Below are positions 33,823 through 42,368 of a stretch of DNA of 54,994 nt, one piece after another. The translations under genes and the position numbers were made by a program. The notes beneath the pieces were generated by a model, which saw nothing but the letters and a program-made list of their open reading frames with translations, made no database searches and was not told where the DNA came from. Within the stretch, counting starts at the first letter, position 1, and each line of letters opens with the position of its first letter. Source of the DNA: Ardenticatenaceae bacterium (GTDB lineage Bacteria > Chloroflexota > Anaerolineae > Promineifilales > Promineifilaceae); NCBI GenBank assembly GCA_011525915.1, contig WYBM01000066.1, positions 1 to 54,994 of the forward strand, written 5' to 3'.

Positions 33823-35014
33823 TACGGCCGTATTGACCCACTTCTGGCAAGAGATGACACAAGCAACAACGCCCCTCGTCGAAGCCATTTCCGACGATGA
33901 CGCTCATCGGCTCGTGACTTTCTTGTGGCGCGATGAAGCGCACCAGTTAACAAACGTTTGTGTGACAGAAGGCCCGGCCGGGTTTGATTTTCACTTAGGG
34001 CAAATGGCGCGGCTGGCCGACACCGATGTCTGGTACCGTACCTACCGCTTGCCGGCCGATACCTGCTTGCTTTATCACCTCTCACCGGATAATCCTATGC
34101 CCGCCTGGGGTTCGGCCGCCTGGGCCGACTTTTGGGATGCATTTGACCCACACTTCTTTCGTGACGATCCGCTTAACCCACGACGGCATGCAGATGGCTC
34201 TTTGTTAAAGCTGCCAGATGCCCCACAGGAACCGTGGTTTAGTGCACTACCGGATGAAAGAACTGGCAGGCTGGACATTCAGGACGTTGACAGTCATTAT
34301 CTGAACGGGTTACGGTGCGTGCGCATTTATACGCCAGCAGGCTACAAAGCTGACGGCAGTGTTTACCCCTGGCTGCTGCTGTTCGACGGCGCTACTTATG
34401 CTGATGCCATCGCCACAACCATGCTGGATAACCTGATTGACCAGGGCATGATCCCGCCGCTGGTGGTACTGTTTGTAAACGGAACATGGGCAGAGCGCCG
34501 CACTGACCTCAACTGTAACCCACAGTTTAACGCCTTCCTGGTAGAAGAGCTGCTGCCCTGGGCACGACAAGCCTATCGCCTGAGCAGTGACCCTGCCCGC
34601 AGCGCGGTAGGTGGGTTTAGCCTGGGGGGGTTGGCAGCCACATTTGCGGCTCTGCAACATCCATACATCTTCGGTAACGTGTTGGCTCAGAGTGGCTTTT
34701 TTATGTGGACACCGCAGATGACATTACAGGGGCTTCAGGTCGAACCCACGGCCGTGCAACACAACTATGCCTGGATCATACGGCAGTTTGTGACCAGGGA
34801 ATGCTTGCCGCTGCGCTTTCATCTGGACGTGGGTGTGTTTGATTACAACGGTCAGCCAGAATTACACAGCAATATTCTCATGGTAAACCGCCATTTTCGC
34901 GACGTGCTGCAGGCCAAAGGGTATGACGTGGATTATGTCGAGTTCAGCGGCGGTCATGATTTTGTCGGCTGGCGGGTGGCGCTGCCACAAGCCTTGCACT
35001 GGTTAATTCAATAA
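33752..35014 (+). CDS. Enterochelin esterase-like alpha/beta hydrolase
   Basis: The 420-residue protein matches the two-part plan of Fes-type esterases: an N-terminal beta-sandwich region (about 60-190) and a C-terminal esterase-D-like alpha/beta hydrolase (about 200-420). The nucleophile motif is GGFSLGG (about 288-294) and the catalytic histidine is in GGHDFVGWR near the end. Fes enzymes cleave ferric siderophore esters in the cytoplasm, but relatives act on other esters and no siderophore gene is nearby. The natural substrate therefore remains open. The ribosome site is AAAGGA. Confidence 0.85.
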   Translation: MSEKTLELQSPRLQALLTRWQAGDTAVLTHFWQEMTQATTPLVEAISDDDAHRLVTFLWRDEAHQLTNVCVTEGPAGFDFHLGQMARLADTDVWYRTYRLPADTCLLYHLSPDNPMPAWGSAAWADFWDAFDPHFFRDDPLNPRRHADGSLLKLPDAPQEPWFSALPDERTGRLDIQDVDSHYLNGLRCVRIYTPAGYKADGSVYPWLLLFDGATYADAIATTMLDNLIDQGMIPPLVVLFVNGTWAERRTDLNCNPQFNAFLVEELLPWARQAYRLSSDPARSAVGGFSLGGLAATFAALQHPYIFGNVLAQSGFFMWTPQMTLQGLQVEPTAVQHNYAWIIRQFVTRECLPLRFHLDVGVFDYNGQPELHSNILMVNRHFRDVLQAKGYDVDYVEFSGGHDFVGWRVALPQALHWLIQ

Positions 35015-35035
35015 GTAACACCAGGCATTTAGGCC

Positions 35036-35091
35036 GCAGTCACCGGGTACGCAGATGCGGCAGCCAGAGTCAGGCCATACCCGGTGGCTGC
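35036..35091 (+). terminator. Long inverted repeat after the esterase gene
   Basis: GCAGTCACCGGGTA (35036-35049) pairs with 35078-35091 over 14 bp with a single G-U, around a 28-nt loop. It lies 21 nt after the esterase stop, and no T-tract follows. A terminator or mRNA-stabilising stem are both possible. Confidence 0.4.
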
Positions 35092-35117
35092 TACTGTTAG
35101 CAAAGGGAAACCAAAAC

Positions 35118-35303
35118 ATGAATGACTTTACATGGCCAGATGCCCTCATCGATGTGGCAGAGGTGCGTGCCTGGATAACGGCCGTATACCCAAACCAGCC
35201 AACGGTTACCGGCCCCATAAACATTGACTACGTTAAAAAGTGGGGGGTTGTCGCTCACTTCCAGGTGACCACGGCCGGCATAACCACAGCCGTTGTGAGG
35301 TGA
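35118..35303 (+). pseudogene. N-terminal fragment of an APH-like kinase
   Basis: A 61-codon frame with ribosome site AAAGGGA reads MNDFTWPDALIDVAEVRAWI and later TVTGPINIDYVKKWGVVAHF. This lines up with the entry into the APH domain of the fusion protein at 29177 (WIKDQLAQRG, TGPLEPVRHWSLSCVL). It stops before the ATP-binding lysine and the whole catalytic lobe. The gene therefore looks truncated rather than a small protein. The next frame (35307) does not continue the homology. Confidence 0.6.
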
Positions 35304-35306
35304 ACG

Positions 35307-35621
35307 ATGAAGTCTGAACCGTGGCAACCATTTCTAGCCCGTATTCGGGAAGGAACGAGCAATGATAGAGAAGCCTTCTTTAACCTGGCCTACCTGATGG
35401 CTGCGGAGGTGGAATTTCCCCTGGTGGCCGATTGGTTAGGGCGGCCTGTCACCGTTACCGGCATTGACCTGACATACAGCAGCCACAGCCACGGGCTGAA
35501 AGTCAATACCGCCGAAAGTGACGAATCCTTACCTTTTGAAGAGATGGCATTTGTGGAACCAGACCCTCAAAGTGCCCAGTGGATAGCTTTTTACAATTAT
35601 TGGCGCCGAGAAATCACCTGA
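35307..35621 (+). CDS. Small protein of unknown function
   Basis: A 104-residue, acidic, soluble product starts 3 nt after the preceding stop. It begins MKSEPWQPFLARIREG and has no motif I recognise. Close spacing (the next gene begins 22 nt later) and the absence of stop codons in a native-looking codon pattern support it as a gene. Confidence 0.6.
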   Translation: MKSEPWQPFLARIREGTSNDREAFFNLAYLMAAEVEFPLVADWLGRPVTVTGIDLTYSSHSHGLKVNTAESDESLPFEEMAFVEPDPQSAQWIAFYNYWRREIT

Positions 35622-35643
35622 TTTTTATCGGAGATTCATAAAA

Positions 35644-36564
35644 ATGAAGCCAGAGAACCAGGAAGCAGACATCACGCGGATAACAGAGATGGTTTATGCC
35701 CATCCAGGCCACTTTACACATGAGACAGACCTACCCTACCGGCTCAGTTCGTGGAGCGCCCAAAACCCGGCCAATGTACGGCTGTGGGAAGATGCTAACG
35801 GCCGTCTTCTGGCCTTTGCCATCATGCAAGAGCCATTCCTGGCGCTGGATTATTTTGTACACCCGGCGGCACGCTCCTGGCAGATGGAGCGTGAAATGTT
35901 GCTTTGGGCCAACGGCCGGGCGCCAGAAGTAGCTACCGAGCAAGGCCGCACCTTCCCCTACCACTTGTTCAGCCGCGACGAGTCACCTGAACAAGTCGCC
36001 TTGTGGCAGGCATTAGGTCTGACACGCGCCGACTATATGGATACGGTTTTCATGAGCCGCTCGTTGTCCGGGCCAATTCCTGACCCTACTTTGCCTGATG
36101 GGTTTGTGGCCCGGCCATTACACGGGTCAGCTGAAGTGGCTGCCGCTGTAGCCGCCCATCAAGCTGCTTTTAACTCCACCAATATGCGCCCAAACTGGCG
36201 GCACGCCATGTTGACCCAGCCCCAATACCGGCCGGAACTGGACACGGTGATGGTAGCCCCAGACGGCCGTATTGCCGCTTTCTGCATTGGCTGGCTGCAT
36301 CCGAAGGATGGCCGACAAAGCAGCCTGGAGCCCTTGGGGGTGCATCCAGATTTCCAACGCCTGGGCTTAGGCACGGCCATACTGCGGGTGGGGTTACATC
36401 GTCTGCAACTATTAGGGGCCACCAGCGTGACCCTTTTCACCAATGCGGATAATAACATAGCCATACACCTGTATGAAAACGAGGGATTTTGCCTGCAGTG
36501 TCGTGAACACGGGTACGGCCGTTTGTTTCATCCCGGCCACCAAGGAGCAGCGCATGACCTTTAA
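35644..36564 (+). CDS. Tandem GNAT acetyltransferase
   Basis: The 306-residue product has a diverged N-terminal GNAT-like half (about 1-145). Its C-terminal GNAT half (about 155-300) has a complete motif A (LGVHPDFQRLGLGTAI) and the closing HLYENEGF. The substrate is unknown. The stop lies 11 nt inside the next gene, indicating translational coupling to a second GNAT. Confidence 0.88.
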   Translation: MKPENQEADITRITEMVYAHPGHFTHETDLPYRLSSWSAQNPANVRLWEDANGRLLAFAIMQEPFLALDYFVHPAARSWQMEREMLLWANGRAPEVATEQGRTFPYHLFSRDESPEQVALWQALGLTRADYMDTVFMSRSLSGPIPDPTLPDGFVARPLHGSAEVAAAVAAHQAAFNSTNMRPNWRHAMLTQPQYRPELDTVMVAPDGRIAAFCIGWLHPKDGRQSSLEPLGVHPDFQRLGLGTAILRVGLHRLQLLGATSVTLFTNADNNIAIHLYENEGFCLQCREHGYGRLFHPGHQGAAHDL

Positions 36565-37168
36565 CATACGCCCCTATCATCCGGCAGATTTAACGGCCCT
36601 TTACAGGGTTTGTTTACAAACAGGGGATCATGGGGCCGATGCCACCCATCTTTTTCAGGACCCAGAGCTCTTAGGCCATTTTTTTGTGGCCCCTTATGTG
36701 GTTTTGCAGCCTGAGTTAGCCTTTGTGCTCACAGAAAACGGCCGTCCCTGTGGGTACGTTTTAGGCACAAGCCATTCAACAACTTTTTACACGCGCTGCG
36801 AACGGGAGTGGTTCCCCCCTTTACGGGAACGGTATCCGCTGCCGGCTGCAGATGATCAGTCACCGGATGCACAAATGATTCGTCTAATACACGAAGGACA
36901 CCTGGTAGAGGATGGAACAGAAGCGTATCCAGCACATTTACATATTGACTTACTGCCGGTGGGCCAGGGGCAGGGCTGGGGACGGAAAATGATGGAAACG
37001 TTTTTAGGGCGGCTGCGAGACATGAAGGTCACGGCCGTGCACCTGCAAGTGAGCAAAGAGAACAGCCCGGCCATAGGCTTTTATACCCGCATGGGGTTTC
37101 ACGAAGTTATCGAATATACCGGGGCTTATGTACTCGGCAAGACGTTGACAGGCAAAAACAATGAATGA
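36554..37168 (+). CDS. GNAT acetyltransferase
   Basis: ATG 36554 is chosen because AAGGAG lies 6 nt upstream, giving 204 residues; the frame runs further into the preceding gene. It has a single GNAT domain with HIDLLPVGQGQGWGRKMM (motif A) and GFYTRMGFHEV. The approximately 60-residue insertion before motif A (CEREWFPPLRERYP...) resembles GNAT proteins related to the acetyltransferase-like domain of O-GlcNAcase. The gene overlaps its neighbours by 11 and 8 nt. Confidence 0.88.
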   Translation: MTFNIRPYHPADLTALYRVCLQTGDHGADATHLFQDPELLGHFFVAPYVVLQPELAFVLTENGRPCGYVLGTSHSTTFYTRCEREWFPPLRERYPLPAADDQSPDAQMIRLIHEGHLVEDGTEAYPAHLHIDLLPVGQGQGWGRKMMETFLGRLRDMKVTAVHLQVSKENSPAIGFYTRMGFHEVIEYTGAYVLGKTLTGKNNE

Positions 37169-38117
37169 TAAATTTCCTGTCCCCCTGACCCAAGACATGG
37201 TATGCGCTTTGGTGACAAAGCTTCACCCCGGCGCGCAGCAGCCACATGTTTCTTTGCTGGATGGCAGTTTTTCCAATGAAATCAACCTCATCCACTTCAT
37301 AACGGCCGCCGGCCAAAAAAGCAGCCTGGTTCTGCGCCGATACGCCATTTTTGGCAGTTATGATCGTGGGGAAAAAGCACACCGCGAATTTAAGACGCTG
37401 CAGCTGTTAAAGCAGCATAATCTACCGGCCTCTACACCCCTTTTGTTAGATACCAGCGGTGATATTCTGGGCACGCCTGGCATTGTCACCACTTACGTGC
37501 CCGGTCGTCAGGTAATTATGCCCACAGAGCCAACCCATTGGCTGCACCAACTGGCCTGTACACTGGCCCACATTCATTCAATTCCTATCACAAACCAGGA
37601 GATTAGTTTTCTGCTGGACTCCGACAAAGAAGTGGTCTGGTTTTTAAATGGCGGTCAGGTATCCAAAGAGATGGCAGATCATCCACAGGGTACGGCCGTA
37701 TGGCAAGCTGTTCATCATGGACTGCCACACATTCAACCAGTGCCGCCTGCGTTGGTGCATGTGGATTATTGGTTGGGCAATATTTTGTGGCAGGACGGGC
37801 AGATCACGGCCGTGTTGGACTGGGAAGAAGCCGCTTATGGTGATCCCGGTTATGATGTGGCTTATCTGCGGGTAGAATTAGCCATGTTAGGCGGGGTCGC
37901 GTTGGCTGACCAATTTTTAGAAATGTATACCGCAGAAATGGGTCATGCCGTGCCCAACCTCGCTTTTTGGGAAGCGGCAGCGGCCGCCCGTTTTATGCCT
38001 GACCCGGCTGGCCTGATCGCCGAATGGCAAACGTTTGCGCCCATCCACTGCAGGCCAACGTCCGTCAACGACAACTTTAGTCAGTTTGTGACCAACGCCC
38101 TAAGCAAACTCCTATGA
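37161..38117 (+). CDS. Aminoglycoside/choline-kinase-like phosphotransferase
   Basis: The 318-residue APH-fold kinase has the ATP lysine-type strand LVLRRYAIF, the catalytic loop VHVDYWLGNIL (HVD in place of HGD) and the metal motif VLDWEEAAYGDPGYD. This group phosphorylates hydroxyls on antibiotics, sugars or choline-like metabolites, and which one cannot be read from sequence. It overlaps the preceding GNAT by 8 nt and the following kinase by 4 nt (ATGA), so three kinases are made in tandem from one message. Confidence 0.9.
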   Translation: MNDKFPVPLTQDMVCALVTKLHPGAQQPHVSLLDGSFSNEINLIHFITAAGQKSSLVLRRYAIFGSYDRGEKAHREFKTLQLLKQHNLPASTPLLLDTSGDILGTPGIVTTYVPGRQVIMPTEPTHWLHQLACTLAHIHSIPITNQEISFLLDSDKEVVWFLNGGQVSKEMADHPQGTAVWQAVHHGLPHIQPVPPALVHVDYWLGNILWQDGQITAVLDWEEAAYGDPGYDVAYLRVELAMLGGVALADQFLEMYTAEMGHAVPNLAFWEAAAAARFMPDPAGLIAEWQTFAPIHCRPTSVNDNFSQFVTNALSKLL

Positions 38118-39229
38118 CCGCTGTGATCACCCAACCAGAACAAGTAACGCCGGCATGGGCAACGGCCGTCTTACGTGAGAAAGGTGTGCTGGCCCACGGC
38201 CGTGTGCAAACCATCATCCCAGAAGCCCTACCCAGCCAAAACTCAAACATGACCCGGCTGCGGCTGATCTACAGCCCCGCTGCGCCCCCCGATCTTCCGC
38301 CCAGCCTCATGCTCAAAATCGTGCACACGGAACCCGGCGAATTTGGCGCCTCAGAGGTAGATTACTATGTAAGGGATTATGTGGATTTGCCCCAGGCGCC
38401 CTTGGTTCCCTGTTACCACGCCGCGTATGACGGTGAGCACCATGTTTACCACCTGCTGCTGGCCGACCTGACAACGACGCATCAAAACAACTGGCAAAAG
38501 CCGCTGACACCGGCCTACGGCCGTGCCCTGGCTGAAGCCCTGGCCATTCTGCACAGCCGTTGGTGGGGCACAGACCGTTTACAACAAACGGGCATCGCTT
38601 GGCCCTACCCCCAACAAATTGACCGGCACCTGGAAAATGTCAGCCGCGGCCTGGAGCCGCTTTTAGCCGAAACCAAAGAGGACATTCCCGAAGAATGGGG
38701 AACGATCATCCGCCAGATCCTTGAAGCCCACCCCCGCGCCATGCACACTCGCATGAGCCAGGACCCACACTTTACGTTAATTCATGGCGACACCAACCCG
38801 GGAAATATTCTGTCACCCATTCAAGGGGAAACGCCGCTCTATCTGGTAGACCGGCAGCCATTTGCCTGGTCCTTTACCCATTGGCTGGGTGTCTTTGATC
38901 TGGCTTATCTATTGGGGTTGTGGAGCGAGCCCCCGTTAAGGCGCCAACTAGAGATGGATATGCTGCGCCACTATCATGACATGTTGAGGCAGCAAGGCGT
39001 AGCCGGTTACAGTTGGGCCCAACTGGTGGCAGATTATAAACTGTGTCTATTGCAGCAGGTATACGTGCCGCTGGCGTGGTGTGTGAACGCTGATGATGTG
39101 CAAAAGATGAAATGGGTGTGGTTCCCGCAGCTGCAGCGGGTGATGACGGCCGTGTCTGACCTGAACTGCCTGCCCTTGATCAACCCTTATGAGGACAACC
39201 ATGGAAGAAGCCATACGTACCCGATTTAA
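38114..39229 (+). CDS. APH-fold small-molecule kinase (ecdysteroid-kinase-like group)
   Basis: The 371-residue protein has an N-lobe (PPSLMLKIVHTEPGEF), a hinge region with LLLADLTT, the catalytic loop LIHGDTNPGNIL and a metal motif VDRQPF in place of DFG/DWE. This combination is found in the EcKinase/DUF1679-like branch of the APH superfamily. The C-terminal half is helical and tryptophan-rich (WSFTHWLGVFDLAY). The substrate is unknown. The last 29 nt overlap the next kinase gene. Confidence 0.85.
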   Translation: MTAVITQPEQVTPAWATAVLREKGVLAHGRVQTIIPEALPSQNSNMTRLRLIYSPAAPPDLPPSLMLKIVHTEPGEFGASEVDYYVRDYVDLPQAPLVPCYHAAYDGEHHVYHLLLADLTTTHQNNWQKPLTPAYGRALAEALAILHSRWWGTDRLQQTGIAWPYPQQIDRHLENVSRGLEPLLAETKEDIPEEWGTIIRQILEAHPRAMHTRMSQDPHFTLIHGDTNPGNILSPIQGETPLYLVDRQPFAWSFTHWLGVFDLAYLLGLWSEPPLRRQLEMDMLRHYHDMLRQQGVAGYSWAQLVADYKLCLLQQVYVPLAWCVNADDVQKMKWVWFPQLQRVMTAVSDLNCLPLINPYEDNHGRSHTYPI

Positions 39230-40196
39230 CGATAGGATTTTAGAGGAAGCCAGACAGCGCTATGGCATTGCCGCCGACAAGATCACCCTGTTAGACAGCT
39301 TTGAGAGCTTCATGTTTGCCTTCCAAAAAGACGATCGTGAGTTTATTCTGCGCCTGGGACACAGCCGCCGCCGTTCACCGGAGCTGATCCACGCCGAGGT
39401 GGATTGGATCAACTATCTGGCCGCGGGCGGCGCCGGGGTAGCCCGGGCAGTGTTGTCTGCAAACGAAGAACTGGTGGAAACCATTGCCGATGATCAGGGC
39501 GGTCACTTCCTGGCCACGGCCTTTGTCAAAGCGCCTGGCGGCCCCCCGAAAAAGGCGTTGTGGTCAGAGCAGTTGTTTGTGCCTTACGGCCGTCTGTTGG
39601 GGCGCATCCACCGTTTAAGCAAACAGTACCAGCCCACCAACCCGGCCTGGCGGCGGCCGCCGTGGCATGACCCCATGATGCAGTATGCGCACCTTTATTT
39701 GGCAAAAGAGCAAACGGCCGTGCGCTCTCATTACCAGGAGTTGATGACTTATTTATGCGGCCTGCCTCAAGACCAAGACAGCTATGGCCTTATTCACCAG
39801 GATGCCCACGGCGGCAACTTTTTTGTGGATGAAAATTACAACATTACCCTGTTTGACTTCGATGACTGTGTCTATGGTCATTTTGCTTACGACCTGGCTA
39901 TGGTGGTTTTTTATGCGGTCACAAACGAACCTGATCCCATTGCTGCCGCTGCCGCCTTGTGGCCTGCATTTATGCGCGGCTATCGCCAAGAAAACGAGCT
40001 GGACCCAGCCTGGCTGGCCGAACTTCCCCACTTTATGACGCTGCGCGAAATTGATTTGTACGCCGTTTTGCTGCATACCTTTGGCCCTGGGCCCAGCGGC
40101 AGTGAATGGGTGGATACGTTTATGCACGGCCGTCAGGCACGCATCGCAGACGGGGCGCCTTATGTAAACTTCGATTTTAGGGGTACGGCTCTATGA
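39201..40196 (+). CDS. APH-fold kinase, SrkA/homoserine-kinase-II-like
   Basis: ATG 39201 is preferred (GAGG 6 nt upstream); an earlier in-frame ATG at 39189 contains that site. The 331-residue protein has FILRLGHS in the N-lobe, the catalytic loop LIHQDAHGGNFF, and LFDFDDCVYG as metal motif. These match the branch with stress-response kinase SrkA and related phosphotransferases. It closes the long same-strand run; the palindrome at 40218-40247 follows. Confidence 0.88.
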   Translation: MEEAIRTRFNDRILEEARQRYGIAADKITLLDSFESFMFAFQKDDREFILRLGHSRRRSPELIHAEVDWINYLAAGGAGVARAVLSANEELVETIADDQGGHFLATAFVKAPGGPPKKALWSEQLFVPYGRLLGRIHRLSKQYQPTNPAWRRPPWHDPMMQYAHLYLAKEQTAVRSHYQELMTYLCGLPQDQDSYGLIHQDAHGGNFFVDENYNITLFDFDDCVYGHFAYDLAMVVFYAVTNEPDPIAAAAALWPAFMRGYRQENELDPAWLAELPHFMTLREIDLYAVLLHTFGPGPSGSEWVDTFMHGRQARIADGAPYVNFDFRGTAL

Positions 40197-40217
40197 TAAC
40201 CTTAAAAGGGGTTTCCG

Positions 40218-40247
40218 GTGACTGTCACTTTTAAAGGTGACAGTCAC
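40218..40247. terminator. Near-complete 30-bp palindrome between convergent genes
   Basis: GTGACTGTCAC (40218-40228) and GTGACAGTCAC (40237-40247) are exact complements, and the intervening TTTTAAAG is itself almost palindromic. It separates the kinase gene ending at 40196 from the gene ending at 40260 and could serve as a bidirectional terminator. Confidence 0.55.
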
Positions 40248-40259
40248 TTCTAGCTAACC

Positions 40260-41354
40260 CTAATTGGGGTTCCACCCGGCAATCTGGGCCATCAACACCC
40301 AAAAGGCCTTGGCTACCCGAATCTTGCCGGCCGAGATACTGCCTAAATGACCACCATCTACTTCGGTGGTGTACTGCGGGCAGATCGCCAACAGGTTTTG
40401 GCCGTCATCGGGATAATTTTCCGAGTTCTGGCCAAAGCTGTAGGGCTGTCCATCACGGTTGTCATAACAGGGGCTGCCATTGGGTGCGTGTGACAAAATA
40501 TCGGCCACATCAAACAAAATTTTGTCATTATCAACCGCATACTGCCGCATCTGGTCATTAAACGCCTCTGAAACGTGGCTGCCGGTGGTACGGGCCAGGC
40601 TGGAGGTCCAATAAATGAATATCTTGTCAGGATGTTGGGCTACATAAGCTTCAAAATCATACACATCAGACCGGTCAGGGTTATCCCAAAAGAAGCCCCC
40701 CGGCTGATCAGCAATGGTGGACCCTTCGCTGACTTCCAGGTAACTGTATTGGTAAGAGACAACATCATACTGATTAATAAGGACATTCATGCGATCAATA
40801 AAGCAATCTACCTTGTCGTACCATGGGTCACAACCAGGCACCGGCCAAAATTCAAAATCCCAATTAGAGCGGTCATACCCTCCCGGCCGGTCCCAGTCAA
40901 CCTCGCTGGGGTCCACAGGAAAGGAGGGATTACCACCGTGGGTATACCTCTTGCAACGGGCAGGCGCTGCTTCATCGGTGGGAAAGCTCAAACAAGTCAG
41001 ACCATCGTTGATGTCGCCACCCACGGAGCGGTCCATAAAAAACATGTCCAGGTTGGCGGCGGCGTTTAAGTATTGCTCAGGAATCTGCTCAAAGAGGGCA
41101 ACGGAAGTATGATCGACGTAAATCATGCCGCTTGGTGGGGTAATGGGGGTCGATGTTGGCCCGGGTGTGGGCGAAGGCGGCACAGTAGGGGTTGGTGTGG
41201 GGCCAGCCGGCTTGCGTATAATGGGCAGGTACGCAAACTGATCAAGCCCCTGGGCGCGGGATATTTGCGACTGCCTGGTGACGTTAAAAACAACCAAAGA
41301 CAAAACAGCCAAAAACGATCCAAGGAGGATCAACAAATGCAACTTCTTTTTCAT
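40260..41354 (-). CDS. Exported SGNH-like protein with LYLP-type motif and Pro/Thr linker
   Basis: The 364-residue product has a signal peptide (KKKLHLLILLGSFLAVLSLVVF), then QFAYLPIIRKP, a Pro/Thr-rich linker (PTPTPTVPPSPTPGPTSTP) and a domain from about residue 80. MDRSVGGDINDG (about 103) and DGGHLGS (about 331) fit the first and last catalytic blocks of SGNH/GDSL-type hydrolases, with Ser and Asp-x-x-His. That is a tentative match. The protein has six or more cysteines, suiting an extracytoplasmic location. The ribosome site is GAGGTGAT. It interrupts the plus-strand run and is divergent from the methyltransferase at 41482. Confidence 0.75.
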   Translation of the reverse strand: MKKKLHLLILLGSFLAVLSLVVFNVTRQSQISRAQGLDQFAYLPIIRKPAGPTPTPTVPPSPTPGPTSTPITPPSGMIYVDHTSVALFEQIPEQYLNAAANLDMFFMDRSVGGDINDGLTCLSFPTDEAAPARCKRYTHGGNPSFPVDPSEVDWDRPGGYDRSNWDFEFWPVPGCDPWYDKVDCFIDRMNVLINQYDVVSYQYSYLEVSEGSTIADQPGGFFWDNPDRSDVYDFEAYVAQHPDKIFIYWTSSLARTTGSHVSEAFNDQMRQYAVDNDKILFDVADILSHAPNGSPCYDNRDGQPYSFGQNSENYPDDGQNLLAICPQYTTEVDGGHLGSISAGKIRVAKAFWVLMAQIAGWNPN

Positions 41355-41465
41355 ATTAAATCACCTCATATGATTGATGCTCACGCTCAATAAAGCCAAT
41401 CTAGAGTATACAACTCTGGCGAGCAAATCAAGGATACATTTAAACTCTCACGGATTCTAAAAGGA

Positions 41466-41480
41466 GTAATGCGTCATTAC
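41466..41480 (+). promoter_or_regulatory. Hairpin between ribosome site and start codon
   Basis: GTAATG (41466-41471) and CATTAC (41475-41480) form a 6-bp stem with a CGT loop. It lies between AAGGAG (41461-41466) and ATG 41482. Unfolded, the spacing is long (15 nt); folded, the site is brought against the start. An ATG in the stem opens a six-codon ORF (MRHYNG) that ends over the real start. Confidence 0.4.
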
Positions 41481-41481
41481 A

Positions 41482-42300
41482 ATGGATGAATTAGCAAAAC
41501 ACAACAAAAATCGTTGGGAAGCACTGGCTCAGGCGCGGGTAGCCTATTCACGGCCGTTTCTGGACCTTACACCGGAAAATGCCTTAACGGCGCTGGACCC
41601 TGACCCCGTGTTTGTGGGCAGTCCCTTTAGCCAGGTGGCCGGGAAAAACGTGTTATGCCTGGCGGGCGGCGGCGGGCAGCAAACGGCCGTGTTTGGCATC
41701 TTGGGCGCCAACGTAACCGTGCTTGACCTGACCGAAACGCAGCTGGCGCGTGACCACGAAGCTGCCGCCCACCACGGCTACACCATTCGCGCCCTGCAAG
41801 GTGATATGCGCGATCTGGCTGCCTTTGATGCCGACAGTTTTGACGTGGTATGGCAGCCTTACTCTATCAATTTTGTGCCCGATGCCGCTCAGGTGATCCG
41901 CCAGGTAGGGCGCATCATCCGGCCCGGTGGTTTTTATCATGTGCAGTTTGCCAACCCTTTCTGGAGTATGGATGAGGACGCCTGGCTGCCACAGGGGTAT
42001 CCGGTAAAACAACCTTACCGCAGCGGCCAGCACCTTCTGTTTAGTGACTCAACGTGGAAATTTGAAGACGAGCAGGGCAACCAACACCAGATTGAAGGAC
42101 CACACGAATTCTTGCATACTTATGGCCAGATGGTCAATACATTGGCGCAAACAGGGTTTATCATCTTGGGCCTGCGTGAAGGGCCAGAAGGCGATCCTCA
42201 GGCTGCACCCGGTACGTGGGACCATTTGGTGACGGTGATTCCACCGTTTAATGCCCTGGCCACCGTTTACCAGCCGGCGCTTTTAACCACTTATTTTTAG
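41482..42300 (+). CDS. Class I SAM-dependent methyltransferase
   Basis: The 272-residue product has motif I as VLCLAGGGGQQ (about 57-67), in which the usual GxGxG is GGGGQ. ANVTVLDLTETQL, DMRDLAAFDADSFDVVW and RIIRPGGFYHVQF follow. The fold is that of UbiE/Methyltransf_11 enzymes. The C-terminal half contains DEDAWLPQGYPVKQPYRSG and an HEFLHTYGQ stretch seen in small-molecule methylases. The substrate is not identifiable. It begins a second plus-strand block with APH and GNAT genes. Confidence 0.88.
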   Translation: MDELAKHNKNRWEALAQARVAYSRPFLDLTPENALTALDPDPVFVGSPFSQVAGKNVLCLAGGGGQQTAVFGILGANVTVLDLTETQLARDHEAAAHHGYTIRALQGDMRDLAAFDADSFDVVWQPYSINFVPDAAQVIRQVGRIIRPGGFYHVQFANPFWSMDEDAWLPQGYPVKQPYRSGQHLLFSDSTWKFEDEQGNQHQIEGPHEFLHTYGQMVNTLAQTGFIILGLREGPEGDPQAAPGTWDHLVTVIPPFNALATVYQPALLTTYF

Positions 42301-42368
42301 AAGGTGATGAAGCCTTTCCCGTTGTGGACGACACCATGGGCTGATTACCCGGAAGAAGAGCATCTCAA

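Noticed and set aside
40218..40247. Attachment site or transposon end
   Set aside because: A single palindrome between convergent genes with no integrase or transposase nearby; terminator is the simpler reading.
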